NCBI RefSeq assembly: GCF_009360615.1
Contig: NZ_SPEY01000028.1
Span: 1-64,000, forward strand
DNA length: 64,000 nucleotides
Reading direction: 5' to 3'
Origin: Comamonas sp.
Lineage (GTDB): Bacteria; Pseudomonadota; Gammaproteobacteria; Burkholderiales; Burkholderiaceae_C
Positions 1 through 8,835 of this stretch are shown one piece after another; within the stretch, counting starts at the first letter, position 1; the number at the start of each line of letters is the position of its first letter. The notes below the pieces were generated by a model. The model worked only from the letters and a program-made list of their open reading frames with translations. It had not been told where the DNA came from and did no database searches. The position numbers and the translations under genes were made by a program.

Positions 1-1508
1 TGTTGGCCCTGGGTATGCTGTCGGCCATCCGCCGAGCATTGGAGTTCATCAGTCGGCGCCGTGGGTTCAATTTTTCGATGCAGGACATTCCTGCAGAAGA
101 CAAGGCCACCTACGACATGATTTGCAGGGCCGACACGGTTGGCGTGTTCCAGATCGAGAGCCGTGCGCAGATGACGATGCTGCCACGCTTAAAACCCAGG
201 CGCTTCTACGACCTGGTGATTGAGGTGGCCATCGTGAGGCCTGGCCCGATTCAGGGTGGCATGGTGCACCCGTATTTGCGCCGACGCCAGGGCATCGACC
301 CCGTGAGCTACCCGAGCGAGGCGCTGAAAGAGGCGCTGGGCCGAACGCTCGGTGTGCCGGTGTTCCAGGAACAGGTCATGCAGGTGGCCATGCTCGCGGC
401 CGGTTTCACTGCAGGAGAGGCCGATGGCTTGCGCCGCGCCATGGCAGCCTGGAAGCGCAAAGGCGGGCTGGAGAAGTACTACGACAAAATTGTTCAGGGC
501 ATGACCGCACGGGGCTATGAGCGAGAGTTTGCCGAACAGATTTTTGAGCAGATCAAGGGTTTCAGCGAGTATGGGTTCCCTGAAAGCCACGCGGCCAGCT
601 TCGCTCTGCTGGTCTATGCCAGCTGCTGGATCAAGCGCCATGAGCCTGCCGCCTTCCTTGCGGCCATGCTCAACAGTCAGCCGCTGGGGTTTTATTCCGC
701 CAGCCAGCTGGTCCAGGACGCACGCCGGCACGGCGTCGAAGTACGGCCCGTCGACGTGATGCACAGCGAGGTGGACTGCACGATCGAAGACATCGACACC
801 AAACCAGCTGTACGCCTGGGCCTGCGCCTTGTCTCCAGCCTGCGCAGCAGCAGCGCGCAGCGCATTGCGGAGGAGCGTCATCGAGCACCGTTCGACACCG
901 CTGAGCAACTTGCCATGCGTGTGCGTCTACAGCAGCACGAGATGAAGGTTCTAGCCGCTGCGGGTGCCCTGGCCACGCTATCTGGGCACCGTCGCCAACA
1001 AGTGTGGGATGCGGCAGCCATGCACGCCGCGCCCGAGCTGCTGGAGGTGGCCACTGTGGGCGAAGCTTTCCTTGAACTGCCGGCAGCGCCGGAAGGAGAG
1101 GAGGTGCTATGGGACTTCGCTTCGACAGGCCTGACGCTGCGTAGTCACCCCATGCGCCTTCTGCGACCGCGGCTAAACAAACACAAGCTCAAGACTTCCA
1201 GGCAACTGCGCACTGTCGTCAGCGGCGAGCGGGTGCGTACTGCCGGCATTGTGACGCTGCGGCAGCAACCGAGCACGGCCAACGGCACGGTATTCGTCTC
1301 GCTGGAAGACGAGGAGGGCAGCACACAGGTCATTGTCTGGCGCGACGTGCGGGATGAGCAGCGTCAGGTGCTACTGGGGTCGCGCCTTCTGGCAGTCGAA
1401 GGGCGTTGGCAGCGGCAAGGCCAAGTGTGCAACCTGATCGCTGAGCGCCTGGCTGACCTATCCCACCTCTTGGGCCGTCTTTCCACCGAGAGCCGAGAAT
1501 TTAAATGA
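1..1508 (+). CDS. dnaE2: Error-prone DNA polymerase DnaE2 (C-terminal part, 5' end outside window)
   Basis: This is the C-terminal ~500 residues of a DnaE-type (family C) polymerase alpha subunit; the reading frame is open from base 3, so the real start lies upstream. Visible blocks are the conserved palm/fingers segment GVFQIESRAQM followed by VAIVRPGPIQGG, the GFSEYGFPESHAASFALLVYAS segment region, and an OB-fold-like C-terminal segment with VRTAGIVTLRQQ and VFVSLEDEEG. The short C-terminus after the OB fold and the ESRAQM form point to DnaE2/ImuC, the translesion polymerase that normally works with ImuA and ImuB in the SOS response, rather than replicative DnaE. The partners are not in the window and would be expected just upstream. 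The stop overlaps the start of the next small ORF. Confidence 0.93.
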   Translation, partial: LALGMLSAIRRALEFISRRRGFNFSMQDIPAEDKATYDMICRADTVGVFQIESRAQMTMLPRLKPRRFYDLVIEVAIVRPGPIQGGMVHPYLRRRQGIDPVSYPSEALKEALGRTLGVPVFQEQVMQVAMLAAGFTAGEADGLRRAMAAWKRKGGLEKYYDKIVQGMTARGYEREFAEQIFEQIKGFSEYGFPESHAASFALLVYASCWIKRHEPAAFLAAMLNSQPLGFYSASQLVQDARRHGVEVRPVDVMHSEVDCTIEDIDTKPAVRLGLRLVSSLRSSSAQRIAEERHRAPFDTAEQLAMRVRLQQHEMKVLAAAGALATLSGHRRQQVWDAAAMHAAPELLEVATVGEAFLELPAAPEGEEVLWDFASTGLTLRSHPMRLLRPRLNKHKLKTSRQLRTVVSGERVRTAGIVTLRQQPSTANGTVFVSLEDEEGSTQVIVWRDVRDEQRQVLLGSRLLAVEGRWQRQGQVCNLIAERLADLSHLLGRLSTESREFK

Positions 1509-1741
1509 GGATCGGGCATGATTGGCGACCTATGAAATTCAAAGCAAATGCAAGCGAAATCGTGCCATCAGCTGTACTTCGCTACGGAACCTGGTTGGGT
1601 TACTTAGAAAATATGGATCTGCCTTTTACACCGGAAAACTACAAAATTACTCAAGTAGCAGATGACCGTTGGAGCGTCACCGATCTAGCTGGCAAGCAGG
1701 TCTACCTCGGTATTGGGCCTGTGGAGCTGGTGGCGGCCTAG
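1505..1741 (+). CDS. Small hypothetical protein overlapping dnaE2
   Basis: A 78-codon ORF whose ATG overlaps the dnaE2 stop (ATGA), which suggests translational coupling. An alternative ATG lies at 1532 (MKFKANAS). The protein is soluble, with no membrane segment or signal peptide, and reads like a compact beta-rich domain (VLRYGTWLGYLENMDLPF, then DRWSVTDLAGKQVYLGIG). I do not recognise the family. The base composition is less GC-rich than dnaE2. Coupling to a mutagenic polymerase would make a regulatory or accessory role possible, but this is inference from position only. Confidence 0.5.
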   Translation: MRIGHDWRPMKFKANASEIVPSAVLRYGTWLGYLENMDLPFTPENYKITQVADDRWSVTDLAGKQVYLGIGPVELVAA

Positions 1742-2405
1742 ACGCAATTTTGGTTGAACTGACCACCTGCGCCGGTTGCTGCTGACTAGGCTGCTGGTCG
1801 TGACCGACTGAGTTCGGCCAGGAGCCGTCATTGGTGAAAGGCGGCTTCCTGGAAATCTTCGCACACAAAGCAAATTCATCTCCCTCGGAGACTACCGGTA
1901 CTGCCTTGATGGCAGCCCAAGGTCTAGTGTATTCGTCACCGAACGTATCTGGGCGACGCCACCATCATGGGCCGCCTCATGCACCGCTGCAGCATGCTGG
2001 AGTGCGAGGGCAAGAGCTAGCGACTCAAGAATATTGCCGCACGCATCGTCAGTAGCACTGAAACGTAATCATCCGGCTGTCAATTGAAGTGACCATCGAG
2101 TGCCGGACAGACCCATTACCCACCAACAGCTTCACGAAGACCTGAGCAGCGCTGGCATCCTTAAGCTGTCCGACGAGGGTAACATCAGCGAGGGGCAGTT
2201 TTCACTCAGCAAAGCACTGATGTAGCCATCATGGATGCCTTTTAAGCTCACCTGAAGATGAGTTCGCAAACGCTTGTCCCACCGAGAAGGGCTGCGCGAC
2301 ATTCTTTTGGGACCTGCAGAGTTGTAGGGGGGCTGCGGTCCCGAGGAGCGACGGAATGAGTAAGCAGCAAGCACGTTGTTTCGTGCATTGAGAGGGAGGA
2401 AAGAG
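1742..2405. other. Gene-poor stretch between dnaE2 cluster and the large accessory gene
   Basis: No intact gene is seen. The only recognisable content is the decayed istB-like tail described separately at about 1921-2068. The last bases before 2406 carry the purine-rich ribosome binding site of the large downstream gene. Confidence 0.5.
1921..2068 (+). pseudogene. Remnant of an IS21-family IstB helper ATPase (C-terminal end)
   Basis: From 1946 the frame reads YLGDATIMGRLMHRC then SMLECEGKS, an in-frame TAG at 2018, and RLKNIAARIVSS. This matches the usual end of IstB proteins, which have a GDxT..D/GRL.HR......GKSWR.. pattern; the Trp codon after GKS appears mutated to TAG. The segment just upstream (SSVFVTERIW) is in a different frame, so there is also a frameshift. 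No IstA and no terminal repeats were found. It is a short fossil of an insertion sequence and marks the left accessory region as a site of past insertion. Confidence 0.45.
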
Positions 2406-5400
2406 ATGCGATGGATTACGGCTCTAAATCTGCAGCAGTGGGCGGACACGCTTGCAGCTCGAAATGTTTTCCCAGGAATGGTCGCCGACTTGATTCGTTC
2501 TTCCGCAAGAGACATCTCGAACATCAGGTTCCCCAACGGTGACAAAGGGCAGGTGCGCGGATTTGACGGCTTACTGGAGGCTGCTGGTGTTCCTCCCTAC
2601 GTGCCAGATGGCCAATCAATTTGGGAGTTCGGCGTCAATGCCGGTGCCGCAGCCAAGGCCGAGTCCGACTTCGAGAAGAGGACCAAGGAAGTCGACAGGG
2701 AAAAGCGCATGCAGACGTCCTTCGTCTTTGTGTCTCCGCGGACTTGGGACAACCCGAAGAAAAAGCTGGCTGACTGGGTAGACGACAAGAAGAAGCTAGG
2801 TGAGTGGAAAGACGTTCTTTACCTCGACGGCGCTATGGTCGAGGACTGGTTTTGCAGTGCTCCCGCGGTGGCAGCTAGGTACGCCAAGTATGAGTTGAAA
2901 TGTTTTCCATCGGCTGGCGTTAGAAGCACAGACGAGTTCTGGGATGAATACTCCACTAGGTTTGGTCCGCAACTTGTGGAAGCAGTGCTCTTAGCTGGGC
3001 GATTGCAGCAGGCCGAGGAACTCGTTCGAAAGCTCAGCGAGGGCGTCAGCAAATTGCCTTACGCGGCCGATTCACCTGACGAGGTGATTGCTTTCGCGGT
3101 TGCTGCGATTCGTAGTGCCCCGACTGATATCCGCTTCTTCCTTGAGGCAAGGACTCTTGTTGTAGACACCGAGGAGGCTGCCCGTCAAATTGCGGATTCG
3201 TCAGGGTTGTCATTTCTCCCTCGCTCGCAGGCACGTCAGTTGGCCGGTCTCCTTGCCCAAAAGGGTCCGACAGTGGTCAGCGCGGGAGCAGATGACAAGA
3301 AGCATGGCCATGAGGTGCTACGCCGTCCATCGAGCACTGACCTCGGGCACGCACTCGAAGGCATGGGGTTCAATTCCAAGGATGCCTATGCGATGGCCCG
3401 AAGTTGTGGACGCAGCTTGGCTGTGCTTGCGCGTCGAATTCCGAGTGGTACTGCGCCTAAACCGGAATGGGTAGACAAGGGCGAGATGCTCTTGCCAGCC
3501 TTGCTTGCTGGTGCTTGGAGTGTGAGGAACCAATCTGACCAAGAGGTTATCCGTTGCCTTGCTTCGGAGAGGAACTATGCAGTTTGTGAAGCACCACTTC
3601 GGCATCTCGCGAAAATGCAAGACCCACCTATTGACTACGTCACGGACGTTTGGGCGCTTCGTGCCTCTGTTGATGCTTTCGTGAATCTGGGTCACCTCAT
3701 TGGGGAAGAGCATCTTGAAAGGTTCTCGGAAGCTGCAAATGCTGTGTTTGGGAAGGCTATTGAACCGCCAAAGGCGGATGAGGTCTACAGGCCCGCAGAG
3801 CAGAGAGGCGCTGACACACATAGCGGTTGGTTGCGCGACGGGATGATGAATACCCTGCTGCATATGGCAGTCCTTCATGAGCAAGCCGAGTTTGTAGTTC
3901 CGGGCAGCACTCCTCAGGACTATGTCAATCGCATTGTTCGAGGCCTTCCTGGCCTTTCACGAGACCACCGACTACTGGTAAGTCTGCAAGACCAGATGGC
4001 ACTACTGGCGGAGGCCGCTCCCATCCCTTTCCTTGAAGCCCTCGAGCGTCTGCTCGAGGGCGACGCCATGGCTATCCGGCCAATCTTTGACGAACACAAG
4101 GGGCTAATTGGGTCCCACGCGTACTACTACGGTGTTCTTTGGGGCCTTGAGGTTATTGCTTGGGACCCGCAGCTCCTCCTGCGTGCATCAGTCTGCCTCG
4201 CCAAGCTGGCCAAGATTGACCCCGGTGGTGCCGTTTCAAATAGACCCATCAATAGCCTAAGAGAAATCTTCCTGCCTTGGGCTCCGAACACAGGTGCCAA
4301 GCTCGCACAGCGCAAGGGGGTCTTGGCTCACATCTTGAATGCAGTGCCGGAGGTTGCCTGGGACCTATTGGTCAAACTTCTTCCTCAGTCACATGACCAT
4401 TCAGACTCTACGCAGGCTCCAGTCTTTCGTGAGTTCGATGAGGCGGAGGTTCTCACATACGCTGTCGTCTGGGATGCTCAAAACTTTGTTGTCGAACAAG
4501 CAATCGTGCGTGCGGGAACCGAACCAAGTAGATGGATGACGCTCATAGATGCGATGAGTCAGTTTCCAAAGGATGGGTTCGAAAAAATGGTTGCGGGATT
4601 GGAGCTGGTGCTGGGGAGTTCTGCCGGTGAGGCACGATTCACTGTTTGGGATGCACTTCGGAAGGAAGTTAACAAGCATCGAGCGTACGCTGGAACTGAC
4701 TGGGCAGTTTCGGAGGAGGCATTGGCCCGCCTTGACCCCCTGCTCGCCCGATTTGCCCCTCAAAGTGCGGTCGAGAAGTCCACCTGGCTGTTTGATGACT
4801 GGATGCCGGCTGTGCCTGGCAAGGTTGACTCTGACGACCCCACTGAGGCGATTGATGCGGCCCGGCACGAAGCGGTCTCGGACGTGATGAGTGAGTCAGG
4901 CATACAAGGGCTGATTGAGCTGGCACAGCAGTCAAAGCTACCGCAGCTTGTTGCTCAGGTCGCGAGGAGACTTGAGTTTGGTTTCGATGAGCTTGGGCAG
5001 TTCTTCATACAGGTCCTGCGATCAGCTCCGAACATCGATGTCGTTGCCGGTTCTGTAATGGCAGAGGGCGCTACTCGATTCACGGGGCAATGGACTCACT
5101 TCGCACGTGAGACTTTTTTCCACGAGCGGGTGGCGCCTGAGCGGGTGGCCCGAATCCTCACAGCGCTGGACGAATCGATTCAAACTTGGAACTATGTGCA
5201 GGAATATGGTCGAGAGGTGAATGATGCTTATTGGCGTTTGAAGCACTCGTACTTTGTAAGTGTAGGTACTGATGATTTGCTCTTTGGAGTTCAGCGCTAT
5301 CTTGAGTATGGGCGTCCTCTTGCCGCACTGGATGCTGCAACACGCAGATTGAGTGAGTTACCAACGACGCTGCTTGTGCAGCTACTTGACGGAGCAGTGC

Positions 5401-6155
5401 CAGAGCTCAATGCGTCAGCACGGGGCGGTGGGAACCTCAATATTTACAACATTGAGCATGCCTTTGATGAACTCCGCAAGCGGGGCGACATCGCCCCTGA
5501 CGACATAGCTGCACTTGAGTTCAGGTACCTGCCGGTCTTTAATTTGCGTCGGCAGCCGCTCGTCCTCCACACTCTTTTGGTGCAGCGGCCTCATATGTTC
5601 ATGGACGCGATTTGCGCAGTGTTCAAACCGGCGAATCGGGAGCCAGAGCCGGTGCCAGAGGGGGCCGACAAGCTCGCAGTGGCCGCGTACGGACTTTTGA
5701 AGGGCTTGCAGGTGCTTCCTGGGCAAAACGGCGCAGAGGTCGATTACGCTGAACTTTTGGCTTGGTGCCAAGCGGTTCGACAGATTGCGGTTGAAGTCGA
5801 CCGCGCAAAGATTACGGACCAACGGATTGGCGCCCTGCTCGCACATGCGCCTTCCAGCCAAGTCGACGGAGCTTGGCCTCACGAGGCCGTTCGGGCCGTC
5901 ATTGAACATCTCGCGTCTGAGGAAGTGGAGCGGGGGCTTGCCATTGAGCGATTCAACATGCGGGGAGCATACAGTAAGTCTATTGGTGAGGGGGGGCAGC
6001 AGGAGCGGGTGCTTGCAAAACAGTGCCAAGACTGGGCCACAGCGATGCCAGCATCGCCGCGAACCTCGGCCATGCTGATGGGTATGGCCGAACGCTGGCT
6101 GCGAGACGCCGAGCGGGAGGACCAGTCGGCTGCGAAGGAATCGCTCCGCTGGTGA
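2406..6155 (+). CDS. Very large accessory protein, possible N-terminal PD-(D/E)xK-like nuclease with helical-repeat body
   Basis: This 1249-residue protein starts at ATG 2406, chosen because GGGAGGAAAG lies just upstream; an in-frame start 30 bases earlier lacks one. Residues 50-90 contain GFDGLL, VPDGQSIWEFG and a Lys at 84, which I read as a candidate PD-(D/E)xK arrangement (D54, E74, K84). Residues ~205-330 include ADSPDEVIAFAVAA and later MGFNSKDAYAMARSCGRSLAVLARR, a block I associate with large STAND/AAA-like bacterial defence proteins, but no Walker A motif is present. The rest is long, helical and repeat-like (HEAT/TPR style), without membrane segments. It stands alone on its strand, next to two HEPN-like genes. 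A defence role is inferred from architecture and neighbourhood; the exact family is not recognised. Confidence 0.6.
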   Translation: MRWITALNLQQWADTLAARNVFPGMVADLIRSSARDISNIRFPNGDKGQVRGFDGLLEAAGVPPYVPDGQSIWEFGVNAGAAAKAESDFEKRTKEVDREKRMQTSFVFVSPRTWDNPKKKLADWVDDKKKLGEWKDVLYLDGAMVEDWFCSAPAVAARYAKYELKCFPSAGVRSTDEFWDEYSTRFGPQLVEAVLLAGRLQQAEELVRKLSEGVSKLPYAADSPDEVIAFAVAAIRSAPTDIRFFLEARTLVVDTEEAARQIADSSGLSFLPRSQARQLAGLLAQKGPTVVSAGADDKKHGHEVLRRPSSTDLGHALEGMGFNSKDAYAMARSCGRSLAVLARRIPSGTAPKPEWVDKGEMLLPALLAGAWSVRNQSDQEVIRCLASERNYAVCEAPLRHLAKMQDPPIDYVTDVWALRASVDAFVNLGHLIGEEHLERFSEAANAVFGKAIEPPKADEVYRPAEQRGADTHSGWLRDGMMNTLLHMAVLHEQAEFVVPGSTPQDYVNRIVRGLPGLSRDHRLLVSLQDQMALLAEAAPIPFLEALERLLEGDAMAIRPIFDEHKGLIGSHAYYYGVLWGLEVIAWDPQLLLRASVCLAKLAKIDPGGAVSNRPINSLREIFLPWAPNTGAKLAQRKGVLAHILNAVPEVAWDLLVKLLPQSHDHSDSTQAPVFREFDEAEVLTYAVVWDAQNFVVEQAIVRAGTEPSRWMTLIDAMSQFPKDGFEKMVAGLELVLGSSAGEARFTVWDALRKEVNKHRAYAGTDWAVSEEALARLDPLLARFAPQSAVEKSTWLFDDWMPAVPGKVDSDDPTEAIDAARHEAVSDVMSESGIQGLIELAQQSKLPQLVAQVARRLEFGFDELGQFFIQVLRSAPNIDVVAGSVMAEGATRFTGQWTHFARETFFHERVAPERVARILTALDESIQTWNYVQEYGREVNDAYWRLKHSYFVSVGTDDLLFGVQRYLEYGRPLAALDAATRRLSELPTTLLVQLLDGAVPELNASARGGGNLNIYNIEHAFDELRKRGDIAPDDIAALEFRYLPVFNLRRQPLVLHTLLVQRPHMFMDAICAVFKPANREPEPVPEGADKLAVAAYGLLKGLQVLPGQNGAEVDYAELLAWCQAVRQIAVEVDRAKITDQRIGALLAHAPSSQVDGAWPHEAVRAVIEHLASEEVERGLAIERFNMRGAYSKSIGEGGQQERVLAKQCQDWATAMPASPRTSAMLMGMAERWLRDAEREDQSAAKESLRW

Positions 6156-6551
6156 GGGCTGCACTCGGGCGATCAAGCTGCCTGCGGCTGTCCGGAGAAG
6201 TCTACGCAGCGCCCGTTGATGAGGCGCTCATATACGCGCGTTGGATTGCAAAGCGTTTGCTCGCGGAGTTGCATCGTTCAGCTAGCTCTGCGTTAAGCAC
6301 CCGCTTTCAGGCAGCAATTCAGGTCAGACGGGAGTCCGCTCCGGGTCGTTCTGCGACAGTCGCATACCGGCCAAGAGCAGTCACTCGATCATTAGTCTTT
6401 GACCCTCATGTAAGGCTGTGGACTTGAAATTGTTAGGTTTGCCTAAAAAGCTATCGTTCACTTTGTTACCATCATTGCTGTGACAAATTTTTGTTATCCG
6501 AGCGACAACAGCGTTTGGTTTGTCGTCTAAATCTAGTTAGGCATCAACATC
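6156..6551. other. Non-coding stretch upstream of the first HEPN-like gene
   Basis: No supported gene. It contains an inverted pair GTTAGG/CCTAA near 6432-6446 and ends with a GTTAGGC core-site-like heptamer just before the next ATG. The last 150 bases are clearly AT-richer than the flanking coding DNA and probably hold the promoter of the next gene. Confidence 0.4.
6536..6542 (+). other. Integron core-site-like heptamer GTTAGGC
   Basis: GTTAGGC followed by ATCAAC lies nine bases before the ATG at 6552. In integrons the cassette junction has this form (GTTRRRY), and cassette genes start a few bases after it. The matching GCCTAAC occurs at the 3' end of the same gene, overlapping its stop codon, so the gene is bounded as a cassette would be. 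Confidence 0.4.
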
Positions 6552-7373
6552 ATGCGCATGGGAAGAGTCTTGCTTTTGGTCAGCTTGACGCACTTTGTGG
6601 CGATGGCCGGGTACGCCTCCGAAGGTGAGGCCGAGTGCAAGAGTGCCAGACCCAACAAGATCACAATTCCGCGGTCAAAACCCACTGAGCCACCGGTAGG
6701 CGAGATCACTGTTTATTGCGGATCGCAAACCACAACACAAATAGTTCCATTTGGATCGACAGACAAGAACCCAAAGGACGATCTCGAAACACCGATCTCT
6801 TGGGCAAAATTGCTGGACGCATTCTTCAAACTGCTTACCAGTTTTGCCTGGCCTTTGGCTGCGATTTGGATTTCCTACATCTTTCGCGCCGAGCTTCGCT
6901 CTCTTTTAGGGCGCATGTCCACTTTCAAATATAAAGAAATGGAAGCAAAGTTCGAGCGAGACATTGCTACTGCTAAAGCTCAATCGAGTCGCCTTGAACC
7001 AAACAAAACCAAGATTTGGAATGATGCGACGCTCAGCGGGGTACTAACAACTTACGAATTGTTCCAGCGTATAGCTGCAACCTCTCCAAGAGCAGCAATC
7101 ATCGAGTATTGGATAGACCTTGAAGCTGCCATATCGGCTGCAGCGAAGAAAGCAAAGATCGAGGAACGTTCATTAACCAAGAGAGTCGCTGCGCTTATTG
7201 AGGCTGGACATATTGAGGCAGATGCCATGCCGTTGTTCTTGAAGCTTAGGGATATTCGAAACCAAGCAACTCACCTTTCGGAATTCAGTATTTCTGTCGA
7301 AGATGCTCTGGCCTATTTGGACAGCGTCTTACGGCTTGGAAACGAGTTTAGGCACTATGCGGTTGATGCCTAA
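6552..7373 (+). CDS. Membrane-anchored protein with C-terminal HEPN/DUF4145-like domain
   Basis: The 273-residue product begins with a signal-like segment (LLLVSLTHFVAMAGYA), then a short Cys-containing extracytoplasmic stretch (about residues 25-75), one strong membrane segment near 90-112 (LLTSFAWPLAAIWISYIF), and a helical cytoplasmic part. Near the C-terminus is RDIRNQATH, giving R236-N-x3-H241, the R-x4-H signature of HEPN-superfamily domains (DUF4145 type), often RNases in toxin and antiphage systems. The stop codon sits inside GCCTAAC and the start follows GTTAGGC, as in an integron cassette. Base composition is AT-richer than the chromosome. RNase activity is inference; many DUF4145 proteins have no assigned function. 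Confidence 0.65.
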   Translation: MRMGRVLLLVSLTHFVAMAGYASEGEAECKSARPNKITIPRSKPTEPPVGEITVYCGSQTTTQIVPFGSTDKNPKDDLETPISWAKLLDAFFKLLTSFAWPLAAIWISYIFRAELRSLLGRMSTFKYKEMEAKFERDIATAKAQSSRLEPNKTKIWNDATLSGVLTTYELFQRIAATSPRAAIIEYWIDLEAAISAAAKKAKIEERSLTKRVAALIEAGHIEADAMPLFLKLRDIRNQATHLSEFSISVEDALAYLDSVLRLGNEFRHYAVDA

Positions 7374-7458
7374 CCCTACAGTCGAGCGAGCCTGCGCAAA
7401 AAGCCGCGCAGGCCGCTCACTTCCACTTTTCGACGCGGCTTAATTCAGGTGCCAACTG
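7368..7458 (+). repeat. attC-like recombination site at the end of the HEPN-like gene
   Basis: GCCTAAC (7368-7374) overlaps the stop codon of the upstream gene and is followed by a strong imperfect hairpin at 7384-7418: GAGCG, an unpaired A, GCCTGCGC, an 8-base loop, then GCGCAGGC and CGCTC. A GCGGCTTAATTCAGG segment follows, like the left half of a typical attC 3' end. The expected closing GTTRRRY heptamer is degenerate (GTGCCAA), so the site may be inactive or the assignment may be wrong. Confidence 0.4.
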
Positions 7459-7463
7459 ACCAT

Positions 7464-8123
7464 ATGAGCGATTTATACAAACAACGTTTTTCTGAAGTGC
7501 ATGCACAAATGGAGTCACTCCTCGCAACTCAGAAGAATGTTCACAACGAATTTCTCGGCCGCAACCAGCTCGAGATAGAGAGCACTGCCTTGCTTGAATG
7601 GAAGATTAAGGCAAAGAATTTGCTTAATAAGGCTTGCGGAGTGGAGTCGGAGCACTATCAGGCCTTTGACAAAAACGAAAGTTCGGGCGTCTACGGAAGT
7701 AATCTTGGCACTCTTCAGCGGCTAAAATCCATCTTTATGGCCGCACGTGAAGACTACGAAGGAGGCTATCTCAGGTCTACGAGGTCATTGATTCAAGCGG
7801 AAGTCTTTGATTCCGAATTGGAACAAGCACAAGCTTTACTCGATGCTGGCTACAAATCACCTTCTGCAGTCGTAGCTGGTGTTGTCTTAGAGACATCACT
7901 ACGCGAGCTGTGCGATCGACATAGCATCCCGCACGGCAAGCTTGACAAAATGAATGCCGACCTTGCAAAAGAAGGTGTGTTCAACAAGCTTCAACAGAAG
8001 CGCATCACGGCCATCGCCGACGTTCGAAATTCAGCAGCACACGGCAAACCCGATGAGTTTAGCGAGGCCGACGTGAGTGACATGATTCGCGACATAACTC
8101 GCTTTGTTGCTGAGCACCTGTGA
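7464..8123 (+). CDS. Second protein with C-terminal R-x4-H (HEPN/DUF4145-like) motif
   Basis: This soluble, helical protein of 219 residues is counted from ATG 7464; a GTG at 7449 would add five residues. The C-terminal third contains DVRNSAAHGK, an R-x4-H motif (R188/H193 from this start), set in a helical context with SPSAVVAGVVLETSLREL before it. That combination (a helix with A.....E..LRELC, then RN..AHG) is typical of DUF4145/HEPN-like domains. The N-terminal half is a charged, possibly coiled-coil region. It follows the membrane HEPN-like gene on the same strand with a 90-base gap holding an attC-like hairpin. No operon-type overlap is visible. Function unknown; a defence or abortive-infection role is possible but unproven. 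Confidence 0.6.
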   Translation: MSDLYKQRFSEVHAQMESLLATQKNVHNEFLGRNQLEIESTALLEWKIKAKNLLNKACGVESEHYQAFDKNESSGVYGSNLGTLQRLKSIFMAAREDYEGGYLRSTRSLIQAEVFDSELEQAQALLDAGYKSPSAVVAGVVLETSLRELCDRHSIPHGKLDKMNADLAKEGVFNKLQQKRITAIADVRNSAAHGKPDEFSEADVSDMIRDITRFVAEHL

Positions 8124-8588
8124 AATGCGATTTTCGAAATGCAGGGGCAACGGCACGTCGACGCATCACAGCCACCTGACTGGTCGTTCAACAGGGATGT
8201 CAATTCTTCGACTTGGATGAACTAACCATTAGGTGGAGCGGTCGCCGTCGCCGCTCCTGTGCCCGCGCCGCTCGCCGTAATTTGAATGTCTGATTTGGTT
8301 CGTTCTGAGACGGTCGCCCACCGGCCTATGCTGCCGCTGGTGAGCTCAAAGCGGAATGGAGCTCAACGATCGCCCGCACTAGCAGCCTAAAGGCAAGCTT
8401 TACGCTGCGGCGGGAATACGTTACCATATGACGCACTTGCGCTGTAATAGCCAAGATTTTGACTCGCCAAGTATGTGATCTGCTTGGCGCACATCCAGAA
8501 GGATGTGGAGGCCACTCAATTTGGGTCGTGTGCGATGCACGATCGCACAGGGAGCCACGAAGATCTATTTCACTTCGATGGAGTCCCT
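8124..8588. other. Non-coding stretch
   Basis: No gene, RNA gene or clear repeat could be supported here. The right end carries GATGGAGT, a plausible ribosome binding site for the small membrane protein that follows. Confidence 0.4.
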
Positions 8589-8828
8589 ATGCTCAAACTC
8601 TTTACCGCACTCATCGGCCTGCTTTGGCAAGTCCTGCTGATCCTTGCCAGTCTAGTGCTTGGATCGCTCTGGAACGCTGCTTGGGCCTTCTTCACATCAT
8701 CCAATACCTCTGATGAGGAAGACACTCCCATGATTTCCTCTGCCTACGATGCTTATACTGCATTTGACAAAGGGCAGATAAGCATGGCGGATCTTCAATA
8801 TTGGTGCCAACAAGAAGAAGACCTTTAA
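8589..8828 (+). CDS. Small membrane protein of unknown function
   Basis: The 79-residue product starts at ATG 8589 behind a GGAG. Residues ~4-35 form one long hydrophobic stretch (LFTALIGLLWQVLLILASLV onward) followed by an acidic, soluble tail (SDEEDTPMISSAYDAY and a C-terminal QQEEDL). It lies tail to tail with the end of the conjugation operon, only seven bases away. I do not recognise the family. Its position makes it a candidate last gene of the left accessory region or a boundary gene of the conjugative element. Confidence 0.45.
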   Translation: MLKLFTALIGLLWQVLLILASLVLGSLWNAAWAFFTSSNTSDEEDTPMISSAYDAYTAFDKGQISMADLQYWCQQEEDL

Positions 8829-8835
8829 CTAGCTG

